From contig NZ_BAABWJ010000009.1 of NCBI RefSeq assembly GCF_040372805.1, positions 62,001 through 126,000 on the forward strand: DNA of 64,000 bases. The letters run 5' to 3'. Position numbers and translations under genes: made by a program. Under the pieces are notes generated by a model. That model was not told the origin of the DNA and ran no database searches. It was given only the letters and a program-made list of their open reading frames with translations. Positions 55,906-64,000 of the stretch are shown piece after piece; position 1 is the stretch's first letter; every line of letters starts with the position of its first letter. The stretch comes from Pseudoteredinibacter isoporae_A (GTDB lineage: Bacteria; Pseudomonadota; Gammaproteobacteria; Pseudomonadales; Cellvibrionaceae).

Positions 55906-56853
55906 CTATTCTTTACCTGTAACGTTGCGTAAAAATTGCTGATAGTGCTTTGCGGTTTTTTTCGGGCGCTCCAGCATTGGAAGATGGCCGGTGTCTTTCA
56001 TGATAATGACGGTGGCGTCTGGTAAACCCTGTTCAAATACTTGTGCGGATGAAGCGTCGATAATGCGGTCGCTGTCGCCCCATATGACCAGACTGGGGGT
56101 GTTGATCTGTCCCAGTTTGTCATCCAGTTCATAGGGTTGTTCCGTTAAATCTTTTGCGATTTTTTCATTGAAGGCTCTTTGTTCAAGCGCTTTTTGAGTG
56201 AGGTATTCCTTGGCAATTTGCGGCATGGCGGGTGGATGATTGAAGGCCAGCGCGAACAGGCGGTCGAGATCATCGCTGTTTTCTAGCAGCAGGATATTGC
56301 GGCCTTCCGCCCAGGCCTTGCTGCGAGGACTTAATTCAGGCTCTTGTACGCCAGCGCTGTTCAATAGGCCCAGGCTTAAGACTTTATCGGGGTGCTCCAG
56401 GCTGTAGGCGGCCGATAGCATTCCCCCCATGGAATTTCCCAGCAAATGAAAGCGCGGTAATTTCAGGGCATCAACAAAGGCTTGCAGGCGCTCAACTTGA
56501 CTGTCGATGTCGTAGCGTTGTTGATTCAATCGACTGCTGTCACCAAAGCCGGGAAGATCGGGAATCAGAATGCGGTAGCGATCGCTGAAATGGGCGGCAA
56601 AGCGCACCCAGTTGTCTTTATTAGCGGCGTATCCATGGAGCATCAACAGAACCGGGGCGTTTTCCGGGCCGCCACTCAGATAATGCATCTCGTGATCGGC
56701 GACTTCGATTTGTTTCAGCTCGAGGCCGGCTTGTTTGCGTTCGTGGCTGATACCCGCTTCGACGAGCGTCGCCGGGCTGAGAAAATAGAGAGCAGAATAG
56801 GAGGCAATCGCCAGGGCAATAAGGCCCACCAAAAAATAGAGCAGCGCACGCAT
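55906..56853 (-). CDS. Membrane-anchored alpha/beta-hydrolase
   Basis: 315 residues from ATG 56853 (GGA eight bases upstream; a TTG start 12 bp earlier is possible). N-terminal membrane helix (LLYFLVGLIALAIASYSALY), oxyanion motif MLHGYAANKDNW, nucleophile elbow LLGNSMGGMLSAA, catalytic Asp in VIWGDSDRIID and His in KDTGHLPMLERP. It resembles lipase/esterase or C-C hydrolase members; the substrate is not decidable. The active site probably faces the periplasm if the helix is a signal anchor. It stands alone. Confidence 0.9.
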   Translation of the reverse strand: MRALLYFLVGLIALAIASYSALYFLSPATLVEAGISHERKQAGLELKQIEVADHEMHYLSGGPENAPVLLMLHGYAANKDNWVRFAAHFSDRYRILIPDLPGFGDSSRLNQQRYDIDSQVERLQAFVDALKLPRFHLLGNSMGGMLSAAYSLEHPDKVLSLGLLNSAGVQEPELSPRSKAWAEGRNILLLENSDDLDRLFALAFNHPPAMPQIAKEYLTQKALEQRAFNEKIAKDLTEQPYELDDKLGQINTPSLVIWGDSDRIIDASSAQVFEQGLPDATVIIMKDTGHLPMLERPKKTAKHYQQFLRNVTGKE

Positions 56854-57043
56854 GTTGGTATCCAACTTGTTTTTTTAGGTGAATCTTGCTGTTTTTCGCG
56901 TTAATCGCCATAAAGGCGCGCAAATAATAACCTGAAAAATCGTATAGAACTACTGCTATGGCTGGATTTTTGGCGCGACTGGCTGAGTTAAATCAAAAGT
57001 GTGATTTAGATTTGAACGCCCAATGGGGTGTGGAGACGATGAA

Positions 57044-57772
57044 TTACATGTGCAGACTGCGGCCGCCATCGATGGCCAGTATTTGCCCGGTGGTATAGGG
57101 TGCTTGCTCGGCCAGATACCAGGCGGCCTGACAAATAGGGGCTTCGCCGCCACAGCGTTGCAGAGGAATTTTTGCCAGTATGGAGGCATTTTCTTCGCCC
57201 GCTTCCGGCCATAGAATCGCGCCAGGGGCGATGCTGTTTACTCGGATACTTGGCGCCAGCTCCAGAGCCAAGCTCTTGGTCAGCATTACATTGGCCGCCT
57301 TGGCCATATTGTAAATACTGTGATTGGCCATGGGCTTTTCGGCATGGATATCCGCAAAGTTAATGATGGCACCTTTGTGTTTGGCGAGCGTTGGGGCTAG
57401 GGCCTGGCTCAAAAACAGGGGAGCTTTGGCATTGCTGCCCATCAGGTCATCCCATTGAGCGTCGTTGCAGTCGGCGATGGGGGTGGGGTAAAAGCTGCTG
57501 GCATTGTTGATCAAAAGATCGACTCGTCCCCATTTCCGCTTAGCCGATTCGGCCAGCTGGCGTATGCCGCTCAGGGTATTCAGATCGGCCTGAATACAAC
57601 AGCAGCTATCGGGTGCTTCCTGGTTGAGTTCAGAGGCCAGGGCGTCAGCGGCGTCTTTCGAATGGCGGTAATGCAATAGCACGCGATAACCTCCCTCGTG
57701 AAAACGTCGACACAAGGCGGCGCCAATGCGTTTGGCTCCTCCGGTAATTAACACGACCGCCGCTTCACTCAC
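57044..57772 (-). CDS. folM: FolM-like pteridine reductase (short-chain dehydrogenase)
   Basis: 242 residues from GTG 57772. It has the TGGAKRIGAAL cofactor loop (TGxxxRxG, hallmark of pteridine reductases rather than TGxxxGxG), LLINNASSFYP, and the catalytic Tyr-Lys in SIYNMAKAANVML. The C terminus GQILAIDGGRSLHM is typical. It reduces dihydropteridines with NADPH. Its start overlaps the cca stop by 4 bp (GTGA). The folB-folK pair lies 1.3 kb away, consistent with a pterin/folate neighbourhood. Confidence 0.9.
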   Translation of the reverse strand: MSEAAVVLITGGAKRIGAALCRRFHEGGYRVLLHYRHSKDAADALASELNQEAPDSCCCIQADLNTLSGIRQLAESAKRKWGRVDLLINNASSFYPTPIADCNDAQWDDLMGSNAKAPLFLSQALAPTLAKHKGAIINFADIHAEKPMANHSIYNMAKAANVMLTKSLALELAPSIRVNSIAPGAILWPEAGEENASILAKIPLQRCGGEAPICQAAWYLAEQAPYTTGQILAIDGGRSLHM

Positions 57773-59010
57773 GCTGGCTTTCCTTCTGTTGTTCGATAGT
57801 GTTCAAGTGCTTTGATGCGCTGTTGCTCCAATTGTATGCCGATATCGGCGCCGCTGTAGCCTTGGGCAACAATCTCTTTGGCGTTAATGCGACAGGCGAT
57901 TTGGTAGGCGCCTTCGAGATAGGCCTTTTGAGGGTAGGGCTGTTCTTCAAACCCTTTTCTACCCAAGCTGTCGGCCAAGCTACCCAACAAAAAGTCTTCC
58001 AGCGCTTCGGGATGTCGGTAGGCGTCCAGCTGTTTGAATAATTTTGCAAGGGTCGCACCGCGAAGTTCCATTGCGCGATGGCTCAGGGTGTGAAATTCGG
58101 CAAGGTGCAATGCGCAACGCAAAAAGACTTTAGGCACTCTCAAGCGTTCACATAGTGTGCGAATTAAGGGCAGGCTGCGTTGTTCGTGGCCGTGATGTCG
58201 CGGGAGAATGTCTGCTGGCGTTTCGGCTTTGCCAAGGTCGTGCAAGACAGCGGCCAGACGGATTCTCGGTTCTTGGCTGAGTTGGCAGGCTTGTTCCAAC
58301 ACCATTAAGCTGTGCAGGCCGGTATCAATTTCAGGATGATATTCCGCTCGCTGGGGAACGCCAAACAAGGCATCAAGTTCTGGCATCAATACCTTGAGGG
58401 CTCCGCAATCTCGCAAACACTGGAAGTAGGCCGCCGGACTGCGTTCCCCCAAAGCACGTTCGGTTTCCTTCCATACTCGCTCGGGCACCAGGTGTTCCAC
58501 TTCACCGGCGGCCACCATGTTTTTCATGAGTTGCTGGGTTTCAGGGGCGATGCGAAACCCCAGGTGGGTATAGCGGGCGATAAAACGAGCGATGCGTAAA
58601 ATTCTCAGGGGGTCTTCGGCAAAGGCATCAGAAACATGGCGAAGAATACCCTGCTGGAGATCCTGTTGCCCCCCATAGGGATCGATGATTTTTCCGTCAG
58701 CACTTTTGGCGATGGCGTTAATGGTGAGGTCCCGCCGACTCAGGTCGTCCTCCAAGCTGACATTTTCGGTGTTAACGCTGAAGCCGCCATAACCGTGGCC
58801 GGTTTTTCGTTCGGTACGAGCCAGGGCGTATTCTTCTTTGCTGTCGGGGTGGAGAAAAACGGGAAAATCTTTGCCGACCTGTTGATAACCTTCGGCGATC
58901 ATGGTGTTCAGGTCTTGTTCGGTGGCCCCTACGATGACCCAGTCTCTTTCATCAAATGGGTAATTCATTAGCTCATCGCGTACGGCGCCGCCGACTAAAT
59001 AGCATTCCAT
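57769..59010 (-). CDS. cca: Multifunctional CCA tRNA nucleotidyltransferase
   Basis: 413 residues from ATG 59010 (the frame stays open 43 codons further but lacks a likely start). Nucleotidyltransferase motifs YLVGGAVRDELM, DERDWVIVG, RRDLTINAIA and DPLRILRIARF, followed by a C-terminal HD domain (AAVLHDLGKAETPADILPRH) typical of the long gammaproteobacterial enzyme with phosphatase/phosphodiesterase activity. It adds or repairs the 3' CCA of tRNAs. Transcribed with folM. Confidence 0.95.
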   Translation of the reverse strand: MECYLVGGAVRDELMNYPFDERDWVIVGATEQDLNTMIAEGYQQVGKDFPVFLHPDSKEEYALARTERKTGHGYGGFSVNTENVSLEDDLSRRDLTINAIAKSADGKIIDPYGGQQDLQQGILRHVSDAFAEDPLRILRIARFIARYTHLGFRIAPETQQLMKNMVAAGEVEHLVPERVWKETERALGERSPAAYFQCLRDCGALKVLMPELDALFGVPQRAEYHPEIDTGLHSLMVLEQACQLSQEPRIRLAAVLHDLGKAETPADILPRHHGHEQRSLPLIRTLCERLRVPKVFLRCALHLAEFHTLSHRAMELRGATLAKLFKQLDAYRHPEALEDFLLGSLADSLGRKGFEEQPYPQKAYLEGAYQIACRINAKEIVAQGYSGADIGIQLEQQRIKALEHYRTTEGKPA

Positions 59011-59354
59011 AAATTTCGTGCTTGACCTTGATCGATTCTTGTTCGACACTGTAATGGATTTACGTATTGGCGGCCAGTGTAATTGCTGGAAGATTGGCGG
59101 CCAAGTTTCTTTATCAGCAGTGTCTTTGAACCGAAGCACTGTAAATATTTATTTTGGATACCCTAGTGAACCGTATGTTTACCACCATTATTGCGCGAAA
59201 ATCAGCGTCCCCCTCAGTCTACCTGTGGGCGAAACTGTGTGCTGTGCGTGGCAAAGGGCGATCCGATTAATTCATTCATGTGATTTAAAAGGGCCGCCAA
59301 TAGAGCGGCCTTTTTTGTGCCTCTCTTTGTCGTCGCCCAGTTTGGGAGAGTATT
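59011..59354. other. Intergenic region cca / DMT transporter with an orphan terminator
   Basis: About 340 bases between divergent genes. It contains a plus-strand intrinsic terminator at 59292-59316 with no annotated gene upstream on that strand. No convincing reading frame. Confidence 0.5.
59292..59316 (+). terminator. Orphan intrinsic terminator
   Basis: GGCCGC-CAATAGA-GCGGCC followed by six T on the plus strand (and a short T-run on the minus strand). It could end a small RNA starting in 59020-59290, or act as an attenuator before the DMT gene. Confidence 0.75.
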
Positions 59355-60263
59355 GTGAAAATACCCATAGTTTTTGCTTTGGTGGTACTGCTTTGGGGCA
59401 GCACACCGCTAGGGATACGTTTGAGTAATGAAAGCTTCAGTTTTACCGCTGCAGTGATGTTGCGCATGGGCATTGCTTTGCCGCTGGCATTGGCGGTGCT
59501 GTGGTGGCAGGGTAAGTCTCTGGTGCAGGATCGCTCGGATTGGAAAGTCTATGGCGCAGCGGCCATGGGAATATTTCCGGCGCTGCCATTGGTGTATTGG
59601 GCGGCGCAGTATATTTCCAGTGGTTTGATCTCCGTGTTGTTTGGTTTGACACCGTTCATCACTGGCTTGATGACCTTGTTGATTCTGCGCACCAACCCAT
59701 TCGATTGGCAGAAAGTACTTGGCTTGATTCTGGCTTTGATGGGATTGGTCATTATTTTTCAGGGGCAGCTGCAGTTTGGGCCCTCAGCGATTAAAGGCAT
59801 TGCTGCGGTGTTGTTGTCATCCACGATCTTCGCTTTGAGCAGTGTTTGTTTGCAGCGTTACGCCTCCAACATCGAGCCTATGCGGCAGACGGCTGGTGCG
59901 TTGTTGTTGTCGTTTCCGGCCCTGTTTTTGGTGTGGCTGTTCACCGATGGCAGTATTGCTCAGGAGATTACCTGGCGTTCAGGTGGGGCGGTGATTTATC
60001 TGGCGGTGTGTGGCTCCCTGTTAGGGTTTCCTGCGTATTTTTATTTGTTAAAACATATGAGCGCCGCCACTATTTCCCTGAATACCTTGATGACGCCCGC
60101 CGTTGCATTAATGTTGGGTGCGTTGATTCTGGACGAGTCGCTGGAGACCAGTTTGTTGATTGGGGCGGGGACTATTTTGTTGAGCCTGGCTTTTTATCAG
60201 GGACTATTGGGGCGTGCATTACGCAAGTTGATGTCACCCATCGCGCGTTCGGACCTTAAGTGA
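59355..60263 (+). CDS. EamA/DMT-family inner-membrane transporter
   Basis: 302 residues from GTG 59355 (GGGAGAG upstream), ten membrane helices in two EamA repeats (about 5-130 and 145-285). The first carries LLWGSTPLGIRLS, the second ends MTPAVALMLGALILDESLET. Substrates of this family are metabolites or amino acids; nothing here defines it. Converges with the receiver-kinase gene. Confidence 0.9.
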   Translation: MKIPIVFALVVLLWGSTPLGIRLSNESFSFTAAVMLRMGIALPLALAVLWWQGKSLVQDRSDWKVYGAAAMGIFPALPLVYWAAQYISSGLISVLFGLTPFITGLMTLLILRTNPFDWQKVLGLILALMGLVIIFQGQLQFGPSAIKGIAAVLLSSTIFALSSVCLQRYASNIEPMRQTAGALLLSFPALFLVWLFTDGSIAQEITWRSGGAVIYLAVCGSLLGFPAYFYLLKHMSAATISLNTLMTPAVALMLGALILDESLETSLLIGAGTILLSLAFYQGLLGRALRKLMSPIARSDLK

Positions 60264-61542
60264 GTTTGCTCGACGCCTGATCGATATTCACCGGGAGGCT
60301 AACCGTAAACTGGCTGCCTCGGTCGGGTTGGCTTTGCATGCTGATCAAGCCGCCATGGCCAGAAGCAATGTTATAGCAAATAGACAAACCGAGTCCGGTG
60401 CCAGTGCCGACAGGTTTGGTGGTGAAAAAGGGATCGAAGATTCGGTTGGCAATTTTTTCGTCGATTCCTTTGCCGTCATCTGTGATGCAAATATCCACGC
60501 TGGGCTGATGACTGTTCAATGATTGCTGGCTCAGGCTGGTGGTGATGGTGATTTGTCCATGATTTTCAATCGCTTGCTCCGCATTGACCAGCAAATTGAT
60601 AAAAATCTGACTGATTTGCGAACCGATGCAATACACTTTGGGCAAATCTCGCTGATAGCGTTTTTGCAGTTTCACTTTGTACTTGAGCTGATTGCTGACA
60701 ATGCTGAGGCTACTTTCCAGCAGGTCGTGAATGTTGTGGTGTAACCATTCCTGTTGTTCGGGATGAGAATAGCCTTTTAGGTTTGTCACAATCTGTTTGA
60801 TTTGTTTTGTGCCTTTCAGGGTGTCACGAATAATCTGGCGAACATCTTCTTGCAGATAGGCCATGTCCAGGCGTTGGTAGAGCTCCTCGAATTGCTGCTT
60901 GGTGCGGTCATTACCTGTTGTATCGGCAATGGTTTTAGTCGCCTCCAAATATTGTTGAAAGTCTTGCAGATACTCATCCAGGGTCATCAGGTTTGAATGA
61001 ATGTAGCCGACGGGGTTATTGATTTCATGAGCAACCCCCGCAGCCAACTGTCCCAGAGAAGCCATTTTATCTGCGTGAATCAGTTGCTTTTGTGCTTGTT
61101 CAAGGCGGTAGCTGGTGCTGGTCAGTTCTTTGGTTCGTCGAATGACCAGTTGTTCCAAATGAATTTCCCGGCTTCTCAGTGCCAGATGGGTTTTCACTCG
61201 AGCGATCAATTCATCGCTGTGATAGGGCGTGGTGACATAATCCGCCGCACCACCTTTGAGAACCTGGCTGATGATGGCGGGGTCTTTATCAGCAGAAACC
61301 ACAATAATGGTCGGTGGGTTATCCAGATCCAGTTTGGAAATAAGTTGCAGCAAATCAAACCCGGAGATACCCGGCATGTTTAAATCCAGCAGTAATAGAT
61401 CGACGACACGATTTTTTAGAATGTCCAAACACTGCTGACCATCACTGGCTTCGTGCAATACGGTGTATTCCTGGCTGAGGATGCTGCGCAATAGCTGACG
61501 ACTGACGGGGTTGTCGTCGACATAGAGGATTGAATTGCTCAT
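60256..61542 (-). CDS. Receiver - histidine kinase protein
   Basis: 428 residues: N-terminal receiver (about 3-120, ILYVDDNP, phospho-acceptor Asp in LLLLDLNMPG), a coiled-coil linker, a HisKA segment with the His in LAAGVAHEINNPVGYIHSNL, and an HATPase (INLLVNAEQAIENHG, DDGKGIDE, GTGLGLSICYNIASGHGG). No membrane helices, so cytosolic. The receiver's conserved Lys position reads YVTTPY, Thr for Lys. The stop overlaps the DMT gene end by 8 bp (convergent). Such proteins take phosphate from an upstream kinase and pass on a signal; partner unknown. Confidence 0.92.
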   Translation of the reverse strand: MSNSILYVDDNPVSRQLLRSILSQEYTVLHEASDGQQCLDILKNRVVDLLLLDLNMPGISGFDLLQLISKLDLDNPPTIIVVSADKDPAIISQVLKGGAADYVTTPYHSDELIARVKTHLALRSREIHLEQLVIRRTKELTSTSYRLEQAQKQLIHADKMASLGQLAAGVAHEINNPVGYIHSNLMTLDEYLQDFQQYLEATKTIADTTGNDRTKQQFEELYQRLDMAYLQEDVRQIIRDTLKGTKQIKQIVTNLKGYSHPEQQEWLHHNIHDLLESSLSIVSNQLKYKVKLQKRYQRDLPKVYCIGSQISQIFINLLVNAEQAIENHGQITITTSLSQQSLNSHQPSVDICITDDGKGIDEKIANRIFDPFFTTKPVGTGTGLGLSICYNIASGHGGLISMQSQPDRGSQFTVSLPVNIDQASSKLT

Positions 61543-61650
61543 ATTGATTGGGCAACTACCTGTCGCTTACTTGATGTAACAATTAGAGTAGCACGGCTGC
61601 GCAAAACTTAGGAATATCGAGAAATAAAGAACGCGGAAGGGGAGAAGAAA

Positions 61651-61678
61651 AAAGCGCCCCCAATTACAGCTAGGGGGC
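61651..61678 (-). terminator. Terminator-like hairpin in the leader of the receiver-kinase gene
   Basis: GCCCCC...GGGGGC stem (61656-61678) followed on the minus strand by GCGC then TTTTTTCTTC. It lies about 115 bases upstream of the kinase start with no minus-strand gene above it, so it may be an attenuator. Confidence 0.55.
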
Positions 61679-61797
61679 TAAGGGTCTTAGGGTGTTCTTT
61701 GGATGTGAGTGCTGGTCCCGATGAGCCTTGCTCTTAACAAAGGTGTATAGGGAATCAACGTGCACCGTATCGTTACTTAACTATTATCGGTCTAAGG

Positions 61798-61820
61798 TGT
61801 CACACCTGTCAAACGTGACA
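61798..61820. promoter_or_regulatory. Inverted repeat, possible operator
   Basis: TGTCAC-N11-GTGACA, dyad-symmetric, in the divergent region between two signalling genes. Spacing suits a dimeric regulator. None can be named. Confidence 0.4.
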
Positions 61821-61999
61821 TTTAGTACATTTTGGTATCGATTTCACAAAAAATAGTATAAAAAGTCATTTCAACGTGTTGTCAATTTGGACTAATTTCG
61901 GTTGGGTGCCTTTTTTTTCGCCTAAAAACATTGTGTTTTGGCAATAAGATGCAACACTTTACTGAATTCTTTTTGATCAGGAATTAAGAGTGACGAGAT

Positions 62000-62599
62000 A
62001 TGGATAAAACCCGGGTACTCACCACAGGAGAAGCGGCTAAGTATTGCGGAGTGAATTTTAGAACCGTCATTCGTTGGATTGAACGTGGCAGGCTCAGCGC
62101 CTATAAACTGCCGGGGCGTGGGGATCATCGCATCAAGGTGGAGGATTTTATCCGCTTTTTGGAAAGCAATGAGATGCCTGTTCCAGATGAACTGTGCCCG
62201 CAGGCGTCGGCGAGCAAAGTGCTTATTGTTGAAGATCAGTCGGAAATGGCCTCGGCAATGAGGCGGGTGTTGCGCCGTGCCGGGTACGATGTTGAGGTGG
62301 CAGCGGATGGTTTTGCGGCGGGGTTGATGTTGGCTCAACATCAACCTACGGTGATGACCCTGGATATTAAAATGCCTGGCATGGACGGGTATGAAGTGCT
62401 GAGAACCATGCGTGAGCAAGCGGTTTACAATAACGTCAAAGTATTGGTGGTTTCCGCTGAAACCCCGGCTGGTATGCAAAAAGCACTTGAGTTTGGCGCG
62501 AACGATGTTTTGTCCAAACCCTTCGACAACGATGAGCTTTTAGACAAAGTCGAGGCCCTGATGGGAACGGTATCTGATGTACGTATTGCCACAGCTTGA
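62000..62599 (+). CDS. Excisionase-type HTH fused to a response-regulator receiver
   Basis: 199 residues. N-terminal MerR/excisionase-like helix-turn-helix (about 5-60: LTTGEAAKYCGVNFRTVIRW, IERGRLSAYKLPGRGDHRI, KVEDFIRFL), a short linker, then a receiver domain (about 72-190, VLIVEDQ, phospho-acceptor Asp in VMTLDIKMPGMDG, Lys in VLSKPF). The DNA-binding domain precedes the receiver, reverse of the common order. GAGTGACGAG lies upstream of ATG 62000. Divergent from the receiver-kinase at 60256, its plausible signalling partner. Confidence 0.92.
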   Translation: MDKTRVLTTGEAAKYCGVNFRTVIRWIERGRLSAYKLPGRGDHRIKVEDFIRFLESNEMPVPDELCPQASASKVLIVEDQSEMASAMRRVLRRAGYDVEVAADGFAAGLMLAQHQPTVMTLDIKMPGMDGYEVLRTMREQAVYNNVKVLVVSAETPAGMQKALEFGANDVLSKPFDNDELLDKVEALMGTVSDVRIATA

Positions 62600-62706
62600 G
62601 TGTTCCTTTTGAGTGGATGTCGTTTTACTGTTCAAGTGAATGGTGGATATTTGCAGGCCTGTGTTCTGTGCCATAATGCGATCTGATTATTGTTTTGGGG
62701 GCAGGC

Positions 62707-63723
62707 GTGGATATTCTGGTAACTGGCGGTGCGGGTTATATTGGCAGTCACACCGTTATTGAATTAGTTGCAGCGGGTTTTAATCCAGTTGTTGCAGACA
62801 ATCTCAGTAATAGTAAGGCGGAATCTCTGCGCCGGGTTGCTGAACTTTGTGGGCAGGATATTACGTTTTACCAAGCCGATATTCAGGATGCGGCAGTTCT
62901 CGCCGACATCTTTTCCAAACATGACTTTTCCGCGGTGATTCACTTTGCCGGTTTAAAAGCGGTTGGCGAATCCTGTGAGCGGCCACTGAATTATTATCAG
63001 ACCAATGTCGCTGGCACCATGAGTTTACTTGAGCTGATGGCCGAGAATCGCGTACACAATTTTATTTTCAGTTCTTCTGCAACAGTATACGGCGATCCGG
63101 ATGTGGTGCCCATTCCCGAGTCGGCTTTGACGCGCACGACAAATCCCTATGGTGCCAGCAAGTTGATGGTGGAAGATATTTGTCGGGATTTGTGCCGTGC
63201 GCCGAACAATCCATTCAAGATTTCTTTATTGCGTTACTTCAACCCCATTGGCGCGCACCCCTCCGGGAGAATTGGAGAAGATCCGAACGGGATTCCCAAT
63301 AATTTACTGCCGTATATTTCTCAGGTGGCGGTCGGTAAATTGCCTCGCCTGCAGGTATTTGGAGACGACTACCCTACTGTTGATGGCACGGGAGTGCGCG
63401 ATTACATCCATGTCCTCGATCTGGCTAAGGGACACGTGGCGGCTTTGCAATATCTCTTAAACAAACCGGCCAACTGTTATACCTTCAATTTGGGAACCGG
63501 GCAGGGTTACTCGGTATTAGACGTGGTCAATGCCTTCACACAAGCCAGCGGTAAGGCGGTCCCCTATGACATTGCTCCGCGTCGCTCAGGCGATATTGCA
63601 GCCTGTTATGCAGATGCCGATTTGGCAAAGCGGGAATTGGGCTGGGAAGCTGAGCACTCGATTGAACAGATGGTCAGTGACGCTTGGCGCTGGCAGTCCG
63701 CGAACCCAAATGGCTATGAATAG
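62707..63723 (+). CDS. galE: UDP-glucose 4-epimerase
   Basis: 338 residues from GTG 62707 (GGGG six bases upstream; a TTG four codons earlier is less likely). Extended SDR motifs: VTGGAGYIGSHTV, VIHFAGLKAVGES, catalytic Ser region FSSSATVYGDP, NPYGASKLMVE (Tyr-x-x-x-Lys), RYFNPIGAHPSG, and DGTGVRDYIHVLDLA. It interconverts UDP-glucose and UDP-galactose for envelope polysaccharides. The UDP-glucose dehydrogenase gene follows, suggesting a nucleotide-sugar group. Confidence 0.95.
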   Translation: MDILVTGGAGYIGSHTVIELVAAGFNPVVADNLSNSKAESLRRVAELCGQDITFYQADIQDAAVLADIFSKHDFSAVIHFAGLKAVGESCERPLNYYQTNVAGTMSLLELMAENRVHNFIFSSSATVYGDPDVVPIPESALTRTTNPYGASKLMVEDICRDLCRAPNNPFKISLLRYFNPIGAHPSGRIGEDPNGIPNNLLPYISQVAVGKLPRLQVFGDDYPTVDGTGVRDYIHVLDLAKGHVAALQYLLNKPANCYTFNLGTGQGYSVLDVVNAFTQASGKAVPYDIAPRRSGDIAACYADADLAKRELGWEAEHSIEQMVSDAWRWQSANPNGYE

Positions 63724-63855
63724 CTCCGCACTGTAAAAAAATCGTCGTAATTCTGCCATTTGCTTGTCAAGAAAACGCAAACAATCTGACACAGCCCCGG
63801 CGCACACTGGCGCTATCAATGATTTGCTGAAAGGCATGCATCAGGGGTGGTGTCG

Positions 63856-64000
63856 ATGAAGATTACGGTATTTGGAAGTGGCTATGTTGGTCTGGTGAGC
63901 AGTGCCTGCTTGTCCCAGGCTGGGCATGATGTCTTGTGCATGGACATTGATCAGGCGCGAGTTGCGGACCTTTCCAAAGGTGTTAATCCAATTTACGAGC
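63856..64000 (+). CDS. ugd: UDP-glucose 6-dehydrogenase, 5' part (runs off the window)
   Basis: The first 48 codons from ATG 63856 (AGGGGTGG upstream) read MKITVFGSGYVGLVSSACLS, then a VLCMDID strand end and GVNPIYE. This is the NAD-binding start of UDP-glucose/GDP-mannose dehydrogenases, which make UDP-glucuronate or the like. The gene continues beyond position 64000, so the nucleotide-sugar specificity cannot be settled. Confidence 0.9.
   Translation, partial: MKITVFGSGYVGLVSSACLSQAGHDVLCMDIDQARVADLSKGVNPIYE

Larger units (their letters stand above)
61543..61999. other. Divergent regulatory region, receiver-kinase / HTH-receiver
   Basis: About 455 bases between divergent signalling genes. 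It holds a minus-strand terminator-like hairpin (61656-61678) and an inverted repeat (61798-61820), both listed. The stretch 61855-61930 is A/T-rich and could be the plus-strand promoter. Confidence 0.5.

Noticed and set aside
59018..59428. Plus-strand open frame of about 136 codons
   Set aside because: It runs through a strong terminator and into the DMT gene, with no recognisable features.
61922..62479. Long minus-strand open frame of about 185 codons
   Set aside because: It lies opposite the clear HTH-receiver gene and has no family features.

Overview
The window reads as chromosome of a marine-type gammaproteobacterium in the broad Pseudomonadales/Cellvibrionales group. The housekeeping block rpoD-dnaG-yqeY-rpsU facing tsaD-folB-folK, with cca nearby, is the arrangement known from Pseudomonas and relatives. 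Two large TonB-dependent receptors, c-di-GMP and chemotaxis genes, a haem-less bacterioferritin homologue (FtnA type) and VPxxP-like C-terminal sorting tails point the same way. I cannot name the species from sequence alone.

Layout. 1-9 kb: end of an unknown gene, exonuclease III, a DUF3094 protein, an EAL protein with a degenerate receiver, a large TonB receptor, a DUF6471 protein, the SPFH/NfeD pair and FtnA. 9-18 kb: a TetR regulator with an N-acyl-D-amino-acid deacylase-like amidohydrolase, a small membrane protein, a leucine-rich-repeat secreted protein, a uracil-DNA-glycosylase-superfamily protein, an acyl-CoA synthetase and a chemoreceptor. 18.5-30 kb: a self-contained hydantoin/oxoproline-type utilisation locus (MalT-like regulator, TonB receptor, Asp/Glu/hydantoin racemase, cupin, HyuA, HyuB, NCS1 permease). 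30-35 kb: a LytS/LytTR two-component pair, an exported short-chain dehydrogenase with an overlapping nucleotide-transporter-like gene, and an exported methyltransferase.

35-39 kb: an ECF sigma operon on the minus strand (small secreted repeat protein, sigma factor, zinc anti-sigma factor, small secreted protein, TPR plus beta-barrel outer-membrane protein) behind a recognisable ECF-type promoter. 39-41.5 kb: an AraC regulator and a nidogen-like secreted protein. 41.6-46.9 kb: an accessory island ending at tRNA-Ile2(CAU). It holds a decayed tyrosine recombinase, a 917-residue SMC/RloC-like ATPase and a trypsin-like serine protease. The three copies of a short palindromic element lie around and between the last two genes. 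This ATPase-protease pair is the best candidate for an undescribed (probably defence) system.

47-64 kb: AbgT transporter, rpoD, dnaG, yqeY, rpsU, tsaD, folB, folK, an alpha/beta hydrolase, a FolM-like pteridine reductase overlapping cca, a DMT transporter, a receiver-histidine kinase, an excisionase-HTH/receiver fusion, galE and the start of UDP-glucose dehydrogenase.

All family calls come from reading motifs. No database search was possible.
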